DNA of 64,000 nucleotides from Actinomadura violacea (GCF_017573465.1 NZ_JAGEPF010000039.1:39810-103809), one strand, 5' to 3'. Shown: positions 27,419-36,165, counted from the stretch's first letter. Made by a program: numbers and translations. The notes: generated by a model not told the origin, from the sequence alone.

Positions 27419-27504
27419 GCGTCGCCTTGCTCGGTCCGACAGTATGTCCGGTCCGCCGCCGCTCCGGCCCGGCCCGCGCCGCGTCCGGTACGCGGGGGCG
27501 GCGG

Positions 27505-27861
27505 CTACTTGTCCTGGACGAGGCCGAGGACGTTGCCGTCCGGGTCGGTGAACGTCGCCACCAGCCGGCCGCCGCCGACGTCGCGCGGGGCGTCCTGCAC
27601 GGCCGCGCCCGCCGCCGTCACCTCGGCGAGCTTCGCCTCGATGTCCGGCACGTGCCAGTACGCCACCGGCGACGCCATGTCCTGCGGCCCGCCCTTCGGC
27701 ACCAGCCCGATGTGCTGGCCCTCGGCGTCGTAGCCGACGTAGTACTCCGAGTCGGCCGTCGGGGCGGTGCCGAGCAGGGCGGTGTAGACGGCCTTCGCCG
27801 CCGCCAGGTCCGACACCGGGTGCAGGACGGTCCTGATGCCCAGGGTGGAAGACTCGCTCAT
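27505..27861 (-). CDS. VOC family protein (glyoxalase-like)
   Basis: This 118-residue single VOC domain has LHPVSDLAAAKAVYTALLGTAP at the N-terminus and FTDPDGNVLGLVQDK with a typical ligand-site region at the C-terminus. The family is broad and the specific substrate unknown. Its leader and start (GGAGAGATCATGAG) are almost identical to those of the DrrC-like gene 126 bases downstream on the same strand. The two may be co-expressed, which would fit a small detoxification unit. Confidence 0.85.
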   Translation of the reverse strand: MSESSTLGIRTVLHPVSDLAAAKAVYTALLGTAPTADSEYYVGYDAEGQHIGLVPKGGPQDMASPVAYWHVPDIEAKLAEVTAAGAAVQDAPRDVGGGRLVATFTDPDGNVLGLVQDK

Positions 27862-28017
27862 GATCTCTCCTCGCGTCGTGGAAGGGCGCCCGGTCGGCCG
27901 GTGACGCCCATGCCGGTCACGCTAGTTCCGGCTCGGTCATCGGCGCTTCTCGATTCCTGACCGGTCTGGTCAGCCGCCCCACCTGCGACGACGTCCCGCC
28001 ATGGGCGGGGGCGGGAC

Positions 28018-28047
28018 GGTCCCGGGCGGCGTTCACCGCCCGGGACC
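28018..28047 (-). terminator. Terminator hairpin after the AhpD-like gene
   Basis: GGTCCCGGGCGG (28018-28029) pairs perfectly with CCGCCCGGGACC (28036-28047) around a six-base loop. It starts nine bases beyond the stop codon of the leftward carboxymuconolactone-decarboxylase-like gene. Confidence 0.72.
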
Positions 28048-28055
28048 GGCACCGC

Positions 28056-28511
28056 TCAGCCCCACGCGCCGGCGATCTGCCGGGTCGTGGCGTTCAGCCG
28101 GTTGAACAGGTTCGTCACGCCGATCATCAGGACGATCGCGGCCAGCTGCTTCTCGTCGAAGTAGGTGGCGGCGGCGTCCCAGATCTCGTCGCTCACGGCG
28201 TCCGGACGGTCCGCGAGGCGCGTCGCCGCCTCCGCCAGCTCCAGCGCCGCACGCTCCTCGTCGCTGAAGTACGGGGCCTCCCTCCACGCGGCGACCAGCG
28301 CCAGCCGCTCGTCGCTCAGGCCCGCCTTCCGGCCCGTCTTGAAGCCGGCGTCCACACAGGCGCTGCACCCGTTGATCTGGCTGACCCGCAGGTGGACCAG
28401 CTCCAGCGTCTGCTCGTCCACGCCACCGGAGTGGACGGCCTTGAAGACCTCCTGGATCGGCTTCATCGCGCTGGACAGGACGACCGCGGGGTTCTGCATA
28501 CGGGACTGCAT
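28056..28511 (-). CDS. Carboxymuconolactone decarboxylase / AhpD-like protein
   Basis: The 151-residue helical protein has the AhpD-type CxxC motif in NGCSACVDAG (about residues 50-59) and the family frame LELVHLRVSQING ... EKQLAAIVLMIGVTNLFNRL. In catalytic AhpD proteins a His follows four residues after the second Cys; here that position is Gly, so the peroxidase proton relay may be altered. ATG 28511 (MQSRMQNP) is preceded by AAGGGAG; a longer start at 28568 would overlap the promoter region of the divergent regulator. It may be a redox or antioxidant protein, but the exact role is unknown. Confidence 0.83.
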   Translation of the reverse strand: MQSRMQNPAVVLSSAMKPIQEVFKAVHSGGVDEQTLELVHLRVSQINGCSACVDAGFKTGRKAGLSDERLALVAAWREAPYFSDEERAALELAEAATRLADRPDAVSDEIWDAAATYFDEKQLAAIVLMIGVTNLFNRLNATTRQIAGAWG

Positions 28512-28595
28512 CTCGGTGTTCTCCCTTTTGAGCCGGTGCCCCGTTCCCTCGGGGCATGTCTCCATCACAGCCCGACGGGCCCGCCCTGACGATCC

Positions 28596-28674
28596 CCGTG
28601 GGACACCGTGGGACAGCCGGAACGGCGTTGACCGGGGGCGGGCCCGCAGGCAAGACTTCGGCGGGCGTGGGACA
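28596..28674 (+). promoter_or_regulatory. GTGGGACA iterons upstream of the NB-ARC regulator
   Basis: CCGTGGGACA occurs twice in exact tandem (28596-28605, 28606-28615), and CGTGGGACA recurs at 28666-28674. All lie between the AhpD-like gene and the divergent HTH/NB-ARC gene. Direct repeats at helical spacing are typical binding sites of AfsR/SARP-class regulators. Which protein binds is inference. Confidence 0.4.
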
Positions 28675-28696
28675 GGAAGGCGGGGGAACGGTGGTC

Positions 28697-31186
28697 ATGG
28701 GGCGGCAGGCGACGAGAACCGACCCGCAGCAGGAGCTCGCGGAGCGGCTGCGGCTGCTCCAGGAGCTGTCCGGACGCGGCGTCCGGGCTCTCGCCCGGGA
28801 CACCGGCCTCAGCTCGTCGTCCCTGTCGCGGTACCTGGCCGGCCGGACGGTGCCGCCGTGGCCCGCGGTGATCGCGCTGTGCCGGCTCGTCAAGCGCGAC
28901 CCGCGCCCGCTGCGCCCCCTGTGGGAGCGGGCGTCGAACCCGCTGCCCGCGCCCCCGAAGGCCAGCCGCCAGCCGCAGCCCCCGTCGCCGCCCGCCGGCG
29001 CCCCCCGCCCGCCCCGCAACGACCTGCCGCGCGACGTCCCCGACTTCACCGGACGGGAGACCGAGCTCGCCGCCGTCCTCGGCGCCGTGGCGGGCAGCCG
29101 CGTCGCCGCCGTCGACGGGATGGCGGGCGTCGGCAAGACCAGCCTGGCCGTGCACGCCGCGTACCGGCTCGCCGGCGACTACCCCGACGCCCAGCTCTAC
29201 CTCGACCTGCACGGGTTCACCGAGGGCCGCGCGCCGCTCGACCCCGACACCGCGCTGCGGGCGCTGCTCGCCGCGCTCGACGTCCCGTCGGAGAAGGTCC
29301 CGCAGGAGGGCGGCGTCGAGCCGCTCGCCGCGTGCTGGCGGTCGGAGCTGGCCGGGCGCCGCGCCGTGGTCGTCCTGGACAACGCCGCCGACGCCGAGCA
29401 GGTCCGGCCGCTGCTGCCCGGCGCGGGCCCGTCCGTCGCGCTGATCACCAGCCGGAACCGGCTGCTCGGCCTGGACGAGGTGCCGCCGGTGTCGCTGGAC
29501 GTGCTGACCCCGCGGGAGAGCGCGGAACTGCTGGCCCGCGCCAGCGGCGAGGCCGCCTCCGGCGGGCGGCTCGCCCGCGAACCGGACGCCGCCGCCGAGG
29601 TGCTGCGGCTGTGCGGGCACCTGCCGCTGGCCCTGCGCCTCGCCGCGGCCCGGCTCCGGCACCGTCCCGGCTGGACCGTCGGGATCCTCGTCGAGCGGAT
29701 GGCGGAGGGCGCCAGCGAGTTCGACACCGCGTTCGCCATGTCGGTGCGGCAGCTCGACCGCGCCCAGCGCCGCCTGTTCCGGCTGCTCGGGGAGCTGCCC
29801 GGCTCGTCGTTCGACGAGTACGTCGCGGCCGCGCTCGCGGACGTCCCGCCGCGCACCGCCCGCGCCATGCTGGAGGACCTGCTCGACGCGCACCTCGTCG
29901 AGCAGCCGGCCGCCGGCCGCTACCGGCTGCACGACCTCGTCCACCAGCACGCGCGCCGCGCCGCCGCCGAGCAGGACCCGCAGGCCGACCGGGAACGCGC
30001 GCTCGGCCGCGTCCTCGACTACTACGTGCACGCCGCCGCGGCCGCCGACGCGGCGATGCCGTTCCCGGCGGGCGGCCGTGCCGCCACCGCGGGCCCCGCC
30101 CCCGCCGAGCTGCCGCGGTTCGCCGACAAGAACGCGGCGCTGGCCTGGTACGACGCCGAGTACGGGAACCTGCTGGCCGCCTTCTACGCCGCGGACGCCG
30201 CCGGCGCCGACGCCCACGTGTGCGAACTGCCCCGCTTCATGCGGGCCTACTTCGCGCGCCGCTGCGGGACGACGCAGCTCAACGCCCTCTTCGAGCGGTC
30301 CCTGGACGCCGCGCGGCGCCTCGGCGACCCGCTCTGGCTCGCCGAGGCCCACAGCGACCTCGGCTTCGCGCGGTACAACGCGGGCCGGATGGCGGAGGCC
30401 GGCGCCGAGTACGAGGCCGCGGCGCCGCTGGTGTCCGAGACCGGCGACGTCCTGTCGCAGGCCGAGCTGACCATCCGCCGCGGCTACCTGATGTGGGACG
30501 AGGGCCACGTCACCGAACCCCTTGAGCTGTTCCGGACGGCCGGACGCCTGTACGAGACCGCCGGCTGCCCGATGGGCGCCGTCCACGCCACCGCCTACGA
30601 AGCGTGGGCCCTCCTGCAGCTGGGTCACCGCGACGAGGCGGCGCGCCTGGCCCGCAAGGCTTTGGAAGTCCCGCACGCCGACGCCGCGTGGCCGCCCGCG
30701 CTGACCGCCCGCATCACCCTCGGCGTGGCCATCGCCCCCGAGGAGCCCGACGAGGCCGTCCGGCACCTGCACGAGGCCCTCGACCTGGCCCGCGAGGACG
30801 GCCACAAGCACAACGAGGCGTGGTGCCTGAACTGCCTCGGCGTCGCCCTGCGCCACATGGGCCGCTACGACGACGCCCTCGACGCCCACCGGCGGGCGTT
30901 CGCCCTCCTCGACGAGCTCTTCGAGGAGCACTGGAAGATCCACTTCCTCAACGGCTACGGCGAGACCTGCCGGCTCGCGGGCCTGCCCGAGGAGGCCCTG
31001 CGGCTGCACCGCCAGGCGCTCGACCTGGCCCCCGAGGTCGGGTACCGGCACGAGGAGGCCCTGGCCCACGAGGGCATCGCCGCCGTCCTCGACGCGACGG
31101 ACCCGCCCGCCGCCGCCCACCACCGCACCGCCGCCCAAACCGTCCTGCGCGACCTTAGCCCCGGGCGCGGGACGGGGGAGCGGTGA
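28697..31186 (+). CDS. HTH / NB-ARC / TPR regulator (AfsR-like without SARP domain)
   Basis: This 829-residue signal-transduction ATPase has, in order, an N-terminal XRE-type HTH (about 10-70: ALARDTGLSSSSLSRYLAG), a Pro-rich linker and an NB-ARC domain. The NB-ARC (about 110-390) has P-loop DGMAGVGKTS, Walker B RRAVVVLDNA and RNBS motif LITSRNR. A winged-helix region and about eight TPRs (about 540-810) follow. Such proteins act as oligomerising switches that control transcription. ATG 28697 is used; GTG 28691 is as close to the SD. The last 32 bases overlap the convergent membrane protein gene. Its ligand and targets are unknown. Confidence 0.87.
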   Translation: MGRQATRTDPQQELAERLRLLQELSGRGVRALARDTGLSSSSLSRYLAGRTVPPWPAVIALCRLVKRDPRPLRPLWERASNPLPAPPKASRQPQPPSPPAGAPRPPRNDLPRDVPDFTGRETELAAVLGAVAGSRVAAVDGMAGVGKTSLAVHAAYRLAGDYPDAQLYLDLHGFTEGRAPLDPDTALRALLAALDVPSEKVPQEGGVEPLAACWRSELAGRRAVVVLDNAADAEQVRPLLPGAGPSVALITSRNRLLGLDEVPPVSLDVLTPRESAELLARASGEAASGGRLAREPDAAAEVLRLCGHLPLALRLAAARLRHRPGWTVGILVERMAEGASEFDTAFAMSVRQLDRAQRRLFRLLGELPGSSFDEYVAAALADVPPRTARAMLEDLLDAHLVEQPAAGRYRLHDLVHQHARRAAAEQDPQADRERALGRVLDYYVHAAAAADAAMPFPAGGRAATAGPAPAELPRFADKNAALAWYDAEYGNLLAAFYAADAAGADAHVCELPRFMRAYFARRCGTTQLNALFERSLDAARRLGDPLWLAEAHSDLGFARYNAGRMAEAGAEYEAAAPLVSETGDVLSQAELTIRRGYLMWDEGHVTEPLELFRTAGRLYETAGCPMGAVHATAYEAWALLQLGHRDEAARLARKALEVPHADAAWPPALTARITLGVAIAPEEPDEAVRHLHEALDLAREDGHKHNEAWCLNCLGVALRHMGRYDDALDAHRRAFALLDELFEEHWKIHFLNGYGETCRLAGLPEEALRLHRQALDLAPEVGYRHEEALAHEGIAAVLDATDPPAAAHHRTAAQTVLRDLSPGRGTGER

Positions 31187-31565
31187 GCGCGTAGATCAGC
31201 AGGATGGACATCGCGATGGTCAGCACCGACCAGAGCGGGAACGCCCGCAGGAACGCGATGTGGCCGATCGCGGTGAGGACGGCGAACATCACGCCCACGG
31301 CGCGCGCCCACATCCGCCCGGCGATGATCCCGGCGCCGACGGCGATCTGGACGGCGCCGAGGATCAGCCAGAACCAGCCCCAGGAGGTGAAGTCGAACAC
31401 CATGATCTTGTTGCTGCCGACGAGGTAGTAGTGGTCGTTGAACAGGCCGACCAGCCCGTCGATCACGTTGAACGCGCCGATCACCATGGCGAGCGTCCCG
31501 GCGAACGTCAGCCAGCCGGACGTCTGCGGAAGGTGCCGCGGAGTGCCGTGCGTCGTCCTCGTCAT
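31155..31565 (-). CDS. Four-helix membrane protein (DUF7144-like)
   Basis: The 136-residue integral membrane protein has four predicted helices (about 20-40, 60-82, 85-105 and 108-128). The sequence GTLAMVIGAFNVIDGLVGLF followed by FTSWGWFWLILGAVQIAVG and AGRMWARAVGVMFA is characteristic of an actinobacterial family of unknown function. ATG 31565 is preceded by GGGGAGG. It overlaps the end of the NB-ARC gene tail to tail. Confidence 0.78.
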   Translation of the reverse strand: MTRTTHGTPRHLPQTSGWLTFAGTLAMVIGAFNVIDGLVGLFNDHYYLVGSNKIMVFDFTSWGWFWLILGAVQIAVGAGIIAGRMWARAVGVMFAVLTAIGHIAFLRAFPLWSVLTIAMSILLIYALTAPPSRARG

Positions 31566-31707
31566 CGGGGGCCTCCCCAAGCTCGCAGCCGGACTTGATG
31601 TCCGAAAGGTCCCCCTTTAACCGTCAACCGCAACCGCGCCCGGCTCCCTTTTGGGACGCCCCAGACCACACCATGCCCAAAACCTGAAAGATTGCGACGA
31701 TTCAGGC

Positions 31708-32430
31708 TTAGGTGGGAGGGGGTGTTTTGCGGGCGAGGATGAGGCGGTAGCGCGGGGCGCCGTTGTCGCGGCGGCCCAGGGACGTCAAGGGCGTGGTCGT
31801 CACGGTGAAGCCGGCCGCCGACAGGTCGTCGCGGACGGCGCTCAGGGGGCAGGTGCGGTAGTACATGACGAACGGCGGACGCCACACCGCGTTCCGGACG
31901 CGCATGACCGCGTCGAAGCCGAGGAGCGCCCAATAGGAGGCCGATGTGAGGGGCGGCGGCGCGCCGATCGGAAAGGCGAAGAGGCCACCGGGACGCAGCG
32001 CCCGGTGCACTCCGGCGAAGACCGCGGGACGTTCGGAGGGCAGCACATGTCCGAGCGCCCCGAAGGTGACGGCCAGGTCGAATTCCTCACCGAAGGAAAG
32101 GCCCCGGACATCAGCTCGGACCAACTTGGCATCCGGATGCGCCTTCTGAGCCTGCGCGAGCATTCCGGCGCTGAAATCCACGCCCGCGACCCGTTCCCGG
32201 CACACGGATTCGAGGACCTGCATGCCCGCGCCCGTGCCGCAGCACACGTCCAGGCCCCGCTCGAACGGCCCGAGCGGCCGCAGTGCGTCGGCGGTCGCGT
32301 CGAGAATGCCGTCGGGCGTGCGGAAAGGCGTGCGGTCGAACTTCGGGGCGAGCAGGTCGTACCCGCGCTCGACCGACGACAGCGCCTGAACCGCCAGCTC
32401 CCGCAACGAGGGCCCCTGATCCGAGAACAC
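31708..32430 (-). CDS. Class I SAM-dependent methyltransferase
   Basis: The 240-residue Rossmann-fold methyltransferase has the SAM-binding motif I LDVCCGTGAG (about residues 61-70), motif II Asp in VAGVDFS, and a post-I region AKLVRADV. GTG 32430 starts 28 bases after the esterase stop, the fourth gene in the row ABC-F/acetyltransferase/esterase/methyltransferase. That setting raises the possibility of a resistance-related methylation, but it has no Erm-type RNA-methyltransferase features and looks like a generic UbiE-like small-molecule enzyme. Confidence 0.82.
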   Translation of the reverse strand: MFSDQGPSLRELAVQALSSVERGYDLLAPKFDRTPFRTPDGILDATADALRPLGPFERGLDVCCGTGAGMQVLESVCRERVAGVDFSAGMLAQAQKAHPDAKLVRADVRGLSFGEEFDLAVTFGALGHVLPSERPAVFAGVHRALRPGGLFAFPIGAPPPLTSASYWALLGFDAVMRVRNAVWRPPFVMYYRTCPLSAVRDDLSAAGFTVTTTPLTSLGRRDNGAPRYRLILARKTPPPT

Positions 32431-32458
32431 GCGCCAAGGCTACTCGGGGGCCGAGCCC

Positions 32459-33730
32459 TCAAAGCCGGACGTCCTCGGCGATGGTGGAGGCCGGAGTGTT
32501 GAGGACGGCGTCGAAGGCGTCGAGGACGGGGGTCCGCAAGTAGCCGCTCTGCATCCGGATGCGGTCGGGGCCTTCGCCTTCGGGGGTCTCGCGGCGTGCG
32601 CGGCGAAGGTCGGCGAGGCCAAGGCCGAGGCCAGCGTCGGCGAAGGCGGCCTCGATGCTGCCGGGTTCGGGCGGCGCCAGCGCGGTGTCGGCGAGGGTGA
32701 AACCGAAGCGGGCGTCCTCGTCGCGGCACATCTCGGCGGTGCGTCCGGTGGTGCTGGTCAGGCCGAGGGCGAAGTAGTCGTCGCCGAGGGCGTCGCGCAG
32801 GTAATGCCCCATCGGGAAGCCGGTGAGCCGCCCGTCGAACGCGATCGGGGCCTTCTGGATGTGGGCGTTGTGGGCCACGAGCACCATGCGGGCCCCGGGC
32901 CCGGCGCGGTCCAGGTGCCACCGGACGGATTCGGCCATGTAGGCGTCCCGGGCGGAGGTGTCGGCGGTGAGACCGCGTCCGGCGAAGAGGTCCGCCATGG
33001 CGCGGAAGCCGTAGTCGGCATGGCAGGCGGCTTCGACGCGACGCAGTGCGATGTCGTATTCGTGCCGGTCGCCGCGGGAGACGTACAGCGGCCGGGCGGA
33101 GCGGAACCGGACGAGCAGCCGCATCAGCGAAGCGGTGAGGGCGTCCTGGTCGGCGGCGGGCAGCCGGGCCCAGGCGGGCGCGGCGACGGCCGCGGAGCCG
33201 CCGGCGAACGATTCGGCGATCCGCATCGCCGCCTCGACGGCCGGCAGGGCCTCCGGGTCGATCCGCCGCAGGTAGTCGGCGACCGGCGCCAGGGCGGGAA
33301 GCAGGGACCCGCCCGCGGCGGGCACGTCGACGCCCGCGTAGCGCACCGGCCGCGCGGCCGTCTGGTTGTGCCTGCGGATCCAGCGCAGCGGCCCGTCGAG
33401 CCCGATGGGGATCGACGCGGCGAGGTGGGACGCGAGGTCCTCGTCCGCGCCGTCCCCCTGCGCCCAGGCATCGAGGGCGAAGCCTTCGCTGAAGCCGTGC
33501 TCGAAGGCCAGGACGGTGAACCCGCAGCGTTCGGCGAGGAACCGCAGGATGCGCTCGCGCAGGAGCGCGAACTCGCCGATGAAGTGGGAGTGCTCGCCGA
33601 TCGCGACGACGCGGGCGCCGCCGATGACGGCGCGCAGCGGTTCCAGGTCGTCGAGCGGCGCCGCCGGGTCGAGATGGGTCAGCGGGACGGTGTGTTCGGT
33701 GAACGGGTCGTGCTCGGACGATGCAGGCAT
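32459..33730 (-). CDS. Erythromycin esterase-family hydrolase
   Basis: This 423-residue member of the EreA/EreB-like family shows the conserved IGEHSHF (catalytic-type His, about residues 44-50), AFEHGFSEG with its Glu, and VAHNAHIQK. Characterised relatives open the macrolide lactone ring; many others in the family act on unknown esters or have lost this activity. The start is ATG 33730, 32 bases after the acetyltransferase stop. No SD is evident, so translation may depend on the upstream gene. Its position between a streptogramin-type acetyltransferase and an ABC-F gene supports a drug-inactivation role. Confidence 0.82.
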   Translation of the reverse strand: MPASSEHDPFTEHTVPLTHLDPAAPLDDLEPLRAVIGGARVVAIGEHSHFIGEFALLRERILRFLAERCGFTVLAFEHGFSEGFALDAWAQGDGADEDLASHLAASIPIGLDGPLRWIRRHNQTAARPVRYAGVDVPAAGGSLLPALAPVADYLRRIDPEALPAVEAAMRIAESFAGGSAAVAAPAWARLPAADQDALTASLMRLLVRFRSARPLYVSRGDRHEYDIALRRVEAACHADYGFRAMADLFAGRGLTADTSARDAYMAESVRWHLDRAGPGARMVLVAHNAHIQKAPIAFDGRLTGFPMGHYLRDALGDDYFALGLTSTTGRTAEMCRDEDARFGFTLADTALAPPEPGSIEAAFADAGLGLGLADLRRARRETPEGEGPDRIRMQSGYLRTPVLDAFDAVLNTPASTIAEDVRL

Positions 33731-33762
33731 GCTGAGGAGGCTCGATTCCGAAGTGCGGGGGT

Positions 33763-34407
33763 TCAGCGGGGCGCGGCGTTCTCGAGGGCGTCGATGTCGC
33801 CGGACATGATGGTGCGGACGTGTTCGGTGATGTGGTCGAGCGGCCAGTCCCACCAGGCCACGGCGAGGAGCCGGGCGATGTCGGCGTCGTCGTAGCGGCG
33901 GCGGACGAGCCGGGCCGGGTTCCCTCCGGCGATGCCGTAGTCGGGGACGTCGTCCACGACCACGGACCCGGAGGCGATGATCGCCCCGTGGCCGATGCGG
34001 ACGCCGGGCATCACCAGCGACCGGTAGCCGAGCCAGACGTCGTTGCCGATCACGGTGTCGCCGCGTCCGGGCAGGCCGGTGATGAGGTCGGCGTGCTCGG
34101 CCCACGACCCGCCCATGATCGGGAACGGGAACGTCGACGGTCCGTCCATGCGGTGGTTCGCGCCGTTCATGATGAACCGGACGCCTTCGCCGAGCGCGCA
34201 GAACCTCCCGATGACCAGCCGTTCCGGGCCGTAGTGGTACAGGACGTTGCGGGTCTCGAAGGCGGTGGGGTCGTCCGGGTCGTCGTAGTAGGAGAACTCG
34301 CCGACGTCGATCAGCGGCGACGTGACCAGCGGTTTCAGCAGGACGACCCGCGGCTGGCCGGGCACGGGGTGCAGGACGGTCGGGTCGGCGGGGACGGGCG
34401 GGGTCAT
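33763..34407 (-). CDS. Vat-type (streptogramin A) O-acetyltransferase
   Basis: This 214-residue xenobiotic acetyltransferase is of the left-handed beta-helix class. Diagnostic parts are the N-terminal VGEFSYYDD, the catalytic His region MNGANHRMDG (corresponding to His82 of VatD), FPIMGGSW and hexapeptide repeats GNDVWLGYRSLVMPGVRIGHGAIIASG in outline. Vat enzymes acetylate the hydroxyl of streptogramin A and inactivate it; related CatB enzymes act on chloramphenicol. It lies 24 bases after the ABC-F gene in the same operon, which favours streptogramin A. Confidence 0.85.
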   Translation of the reverse strand: MTPPVPADPTVLHPVPGQPRVVLLKPLVTSPLIDVGEFSYYDDPDDPTAFETRNVLYHYGPERLVIGRFCALGEGVRFIMNGANHRMDGPSTFPFPIMGGSWAEHADLITGLPGRGDTVIGNDVWLGYRSLVMPGVRIGHGAIIASGSVVVDDVPDYGIAGGNPARLVRRRYDDADIARLLAVAWWDWPLDHITEHVRTIMSGDIDALENAAPR

Positions 34408-34431
34408 GGTGGTCTTCCTTTCGGCGGCGCG

Positions 34432-36045
34432 TCAGGCGCAGGCGGCGGGCGCGGTGGCCGGCCGCATCATCAGGTGGGCGCCCTGCCAGCGGCGCCGGAG
34501 CCGGCGGTCGTGGCTGACGATGACGACGGCGCCGTCGTACCCGGCCAGGGCGGTTTCGAGCTCCTCGGCGAGGGCGGGCGACAGGTGGTTGGTCGGCTCG
34601 TCGAGCAGCAGGACCTCGGACGGCTCGCTGAGCAGCCGCGCGAGCGCGAGCCGCTGCCGCTGCCCGGTGGACAGCCGTCCGACCGGCACCGAGAACACCT
34701 CGGTGCGGAACAGGCCGAGGGACGACAGCCGTTCGGCGGCGTCGTCGGCCCGGCCGCCGCGGGCGAACGCCGCCAGCAGTGTTTCGTCCGGTTCGCCTGG
34801 TCGCGGCTCCTGGGGGAGGTAGCCGATCCGGCCGCGCCGGGTGACGTGGCCGCCGTCCGGCGCGAGTTCCCCGGCCAGGACGCGCAGCAGCGTGCTCTTG
34901 CCGGCGCCGTTCGGCCCCGAGATCAGCAGCCGCTCGCCCGCCGTGACCTGGAGGTTCGTCCGGTCGAGCCGGCCCGCCACGGTGACATCGGCGGCGTCGA
35001 GCACGACTCCCTCCAAGCGGCGTGACCGCAGGACGGGCGTGAAGCGCAGCGGCTCCGGCGGCGCCGGGACCGGGTCCGCCAGGAGCCGGCGCAACCGCTC
35101 CTCGGCGTTCCGCACCCGGCTGGCCAGCGACTGCTGCACCCGTCCGCCCGCCCGGTCGTAGGCCATCTTGTTGCCGTCCTTCATCGGACGGCGGGGCGCG
35201 ACCTGCCGGGCGGTGGTCGCGGCGGCCTCGCGGAGCCGGTCCGTCTCGTCCCGCCACTGCTCGTGGGCCTGCGCCCACCGCCGCCGGGCCGCCGCCTTCT
35301 CGGCGAGGTAGCCGGTGTAGCCGTTGCCGTACCGGGCGACGCCGTGCCGGTCGCCGTCCACCTCCAGCAGGGCGGTGGCGACGCGTTCGAGGAACGTCCG
35401 GTCGTGTGAGACGACCACCGTGGTGCCGCGCCGGGCGCGCAGGTGGTCTTCCAGCCAGGTCAGGGCGTTCTCGTCGAGGTGGTTGGTCGGCTCGTCCAGC
35501 AGCAGCACCTCCGGCGCGGCCGCGAGGAGCGCCGCCAGCCGCAGCCTGACCTGCTCCCCGCCGGACAGGCCGCCGACGGTCCGGTCGCGGTCGACGAGCC
35601 CGAGGCCGAGCCCGTGCAGGGCGCGTTCCACGCGGGCGTCCGCGTCGTAGCCGCCGCGCAGCTCGAAGACGGTCATCAGGTCGCCGTACTCGGCGAGGCC
35701 CGACCCGTCGCCCCCGGCCATCGCCGCCTCCAGGCGTCGCAGCCGCGCCTCGACGGCGCGCAGATCGCTGAGGGCGCGGTCGATGACCTGCTGGACGGTC
35801 GCGTCCGGCGGCAGCCGCTCGTCCTGCGCGAGGTAACCGACGCCGCCGTCGGCCTGGACGACGACCTCGCCCTGGTCGGGCCGTTCGCGCCCGGCGAGCA
35901 GGCGCAGCAGCGTGGATTTGCCGGACCCGTTCTCGCCGACGATCCCCGTCCGCTCACCGGCGGTGAGCGAGCAGGTCACGGAGTCGAGGACGGTCCTGCC
36001 GTCAAAGGACTTGGCGACGGCGAGCGCGGTGATCTGTGCGGGCAT
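34432..36045 (-). CDS. ABC-F family antibiotic-resistance ATPase (ribosome protection type)
   Basis: The 537-residue protein has two ABC domains and no membrane segments. Walker A motifs are GENGSGKST and GPNGAGKST, signatures LSGGEQVRLR and LSTGQRQRLA, with Walker B LLLDEPTNHLD and LLLDEPTNHLS. The charged interdomain linker (about 235-320) is the antibiotic-resistance determinant that reaches into the peptidyl-transferase region in this family. Proteins of this branch (VarM, LmrC, OleB, TlrC) protect ribosomes from macrolides, lincosamides or streptogramins. ATG 36045 has GAGGAG upstream. First gene of the operon; a divergent TetR gene shares its control region. Confidence 0.87.
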   Translation of the reverse strand: MPAQITALAVAKSFDGRTVLDSVTCSLTAGERTGIVGENGSGKSTLLRLLAGRERPDQGEVVVQADGGVGYLAQDERLPPDATVQQVIDRALSDLRAVEARLRRLEAAMAGGDGSGLAEYGDLMTVFELRGGYDADARVERALHGLGLGLVDRDRTVGGLSGGEQVRLRLAALLAAAPEVLLLDEPTNHLDENALTWLEDHLRARRGTTVVVSHDRTFLERVATALLEVDGDRHGVARYGNGYTGYLAEKAAARRRWAQAHEQWRDETDRLREAAATTARQVAPRRPMKDGNKMAYDRAGGRVQQSLASRVRNAEERLRRLLADPVPAPPEPLRFTPVLRSRRLEGVVLDAADVTVAGRLDRTNLQVTAGERLLISGPNGAGKSTLLRVLAGELAPDGGHVTRRGRIGYLPQEPRPGEPDETLLAAFARGGRADDAAERLSSLGLFRTEVFSVPVGRLSTGQRQRLALARLLSEPSEVLLLDEPTNHLSPALAEELETALAGYDGAVVIVSHDRRLRRRWQGAHLMMRPATAPAACA

Positions 36046-36121
36046 GCGGGCACTCCTCGGCATTCGGGGACTGGACGGCCGGGACGGGCCGCGCGACCGG
36101 GTGAACGCTTCGGAAGAGCAT
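36002..36121 (-). promoter_or_regulatory. Candidate leader-peptide ORF before the ABC-F gene
   Basis: An ATG (36121, minus strand) with GAGG six bases upstream opens a 39-codon frame beginning MLFRSVHPVARPVPAVQSPN. It runs past the ABC-F start in another frame and ends at 36002. Overlapping leader ORFs of this kind mediate drug-responsive attenuation or re-initiation at several ABC-F genes. Here it rests on start, SD and overlap only. Confidence 0.3.
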
Positions 36122-36133
36122 CGATGACCTCAC

Positions 36134-36159
36134 TAATGCGACGACTGGTGCGTTAAGAT
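36134..36159. promoter_or_regulatory. Operator and -10 box between the tetR gene and the resistance operon
   Basis: TAATGC (36134-36139) and GCGTTA (36150-36155) form an imperfect 22-bp palindrome, itself bracketed by CACTA and TAGTG. It overlaps TAAGAT (36154-36159), a -10 box six bases before the tetR ATG, so tetR mRNA is probably leaderless. Binding here would repress both directions. Confidence 0.55.
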
Positions 36160-36165
36160 AGTGCC

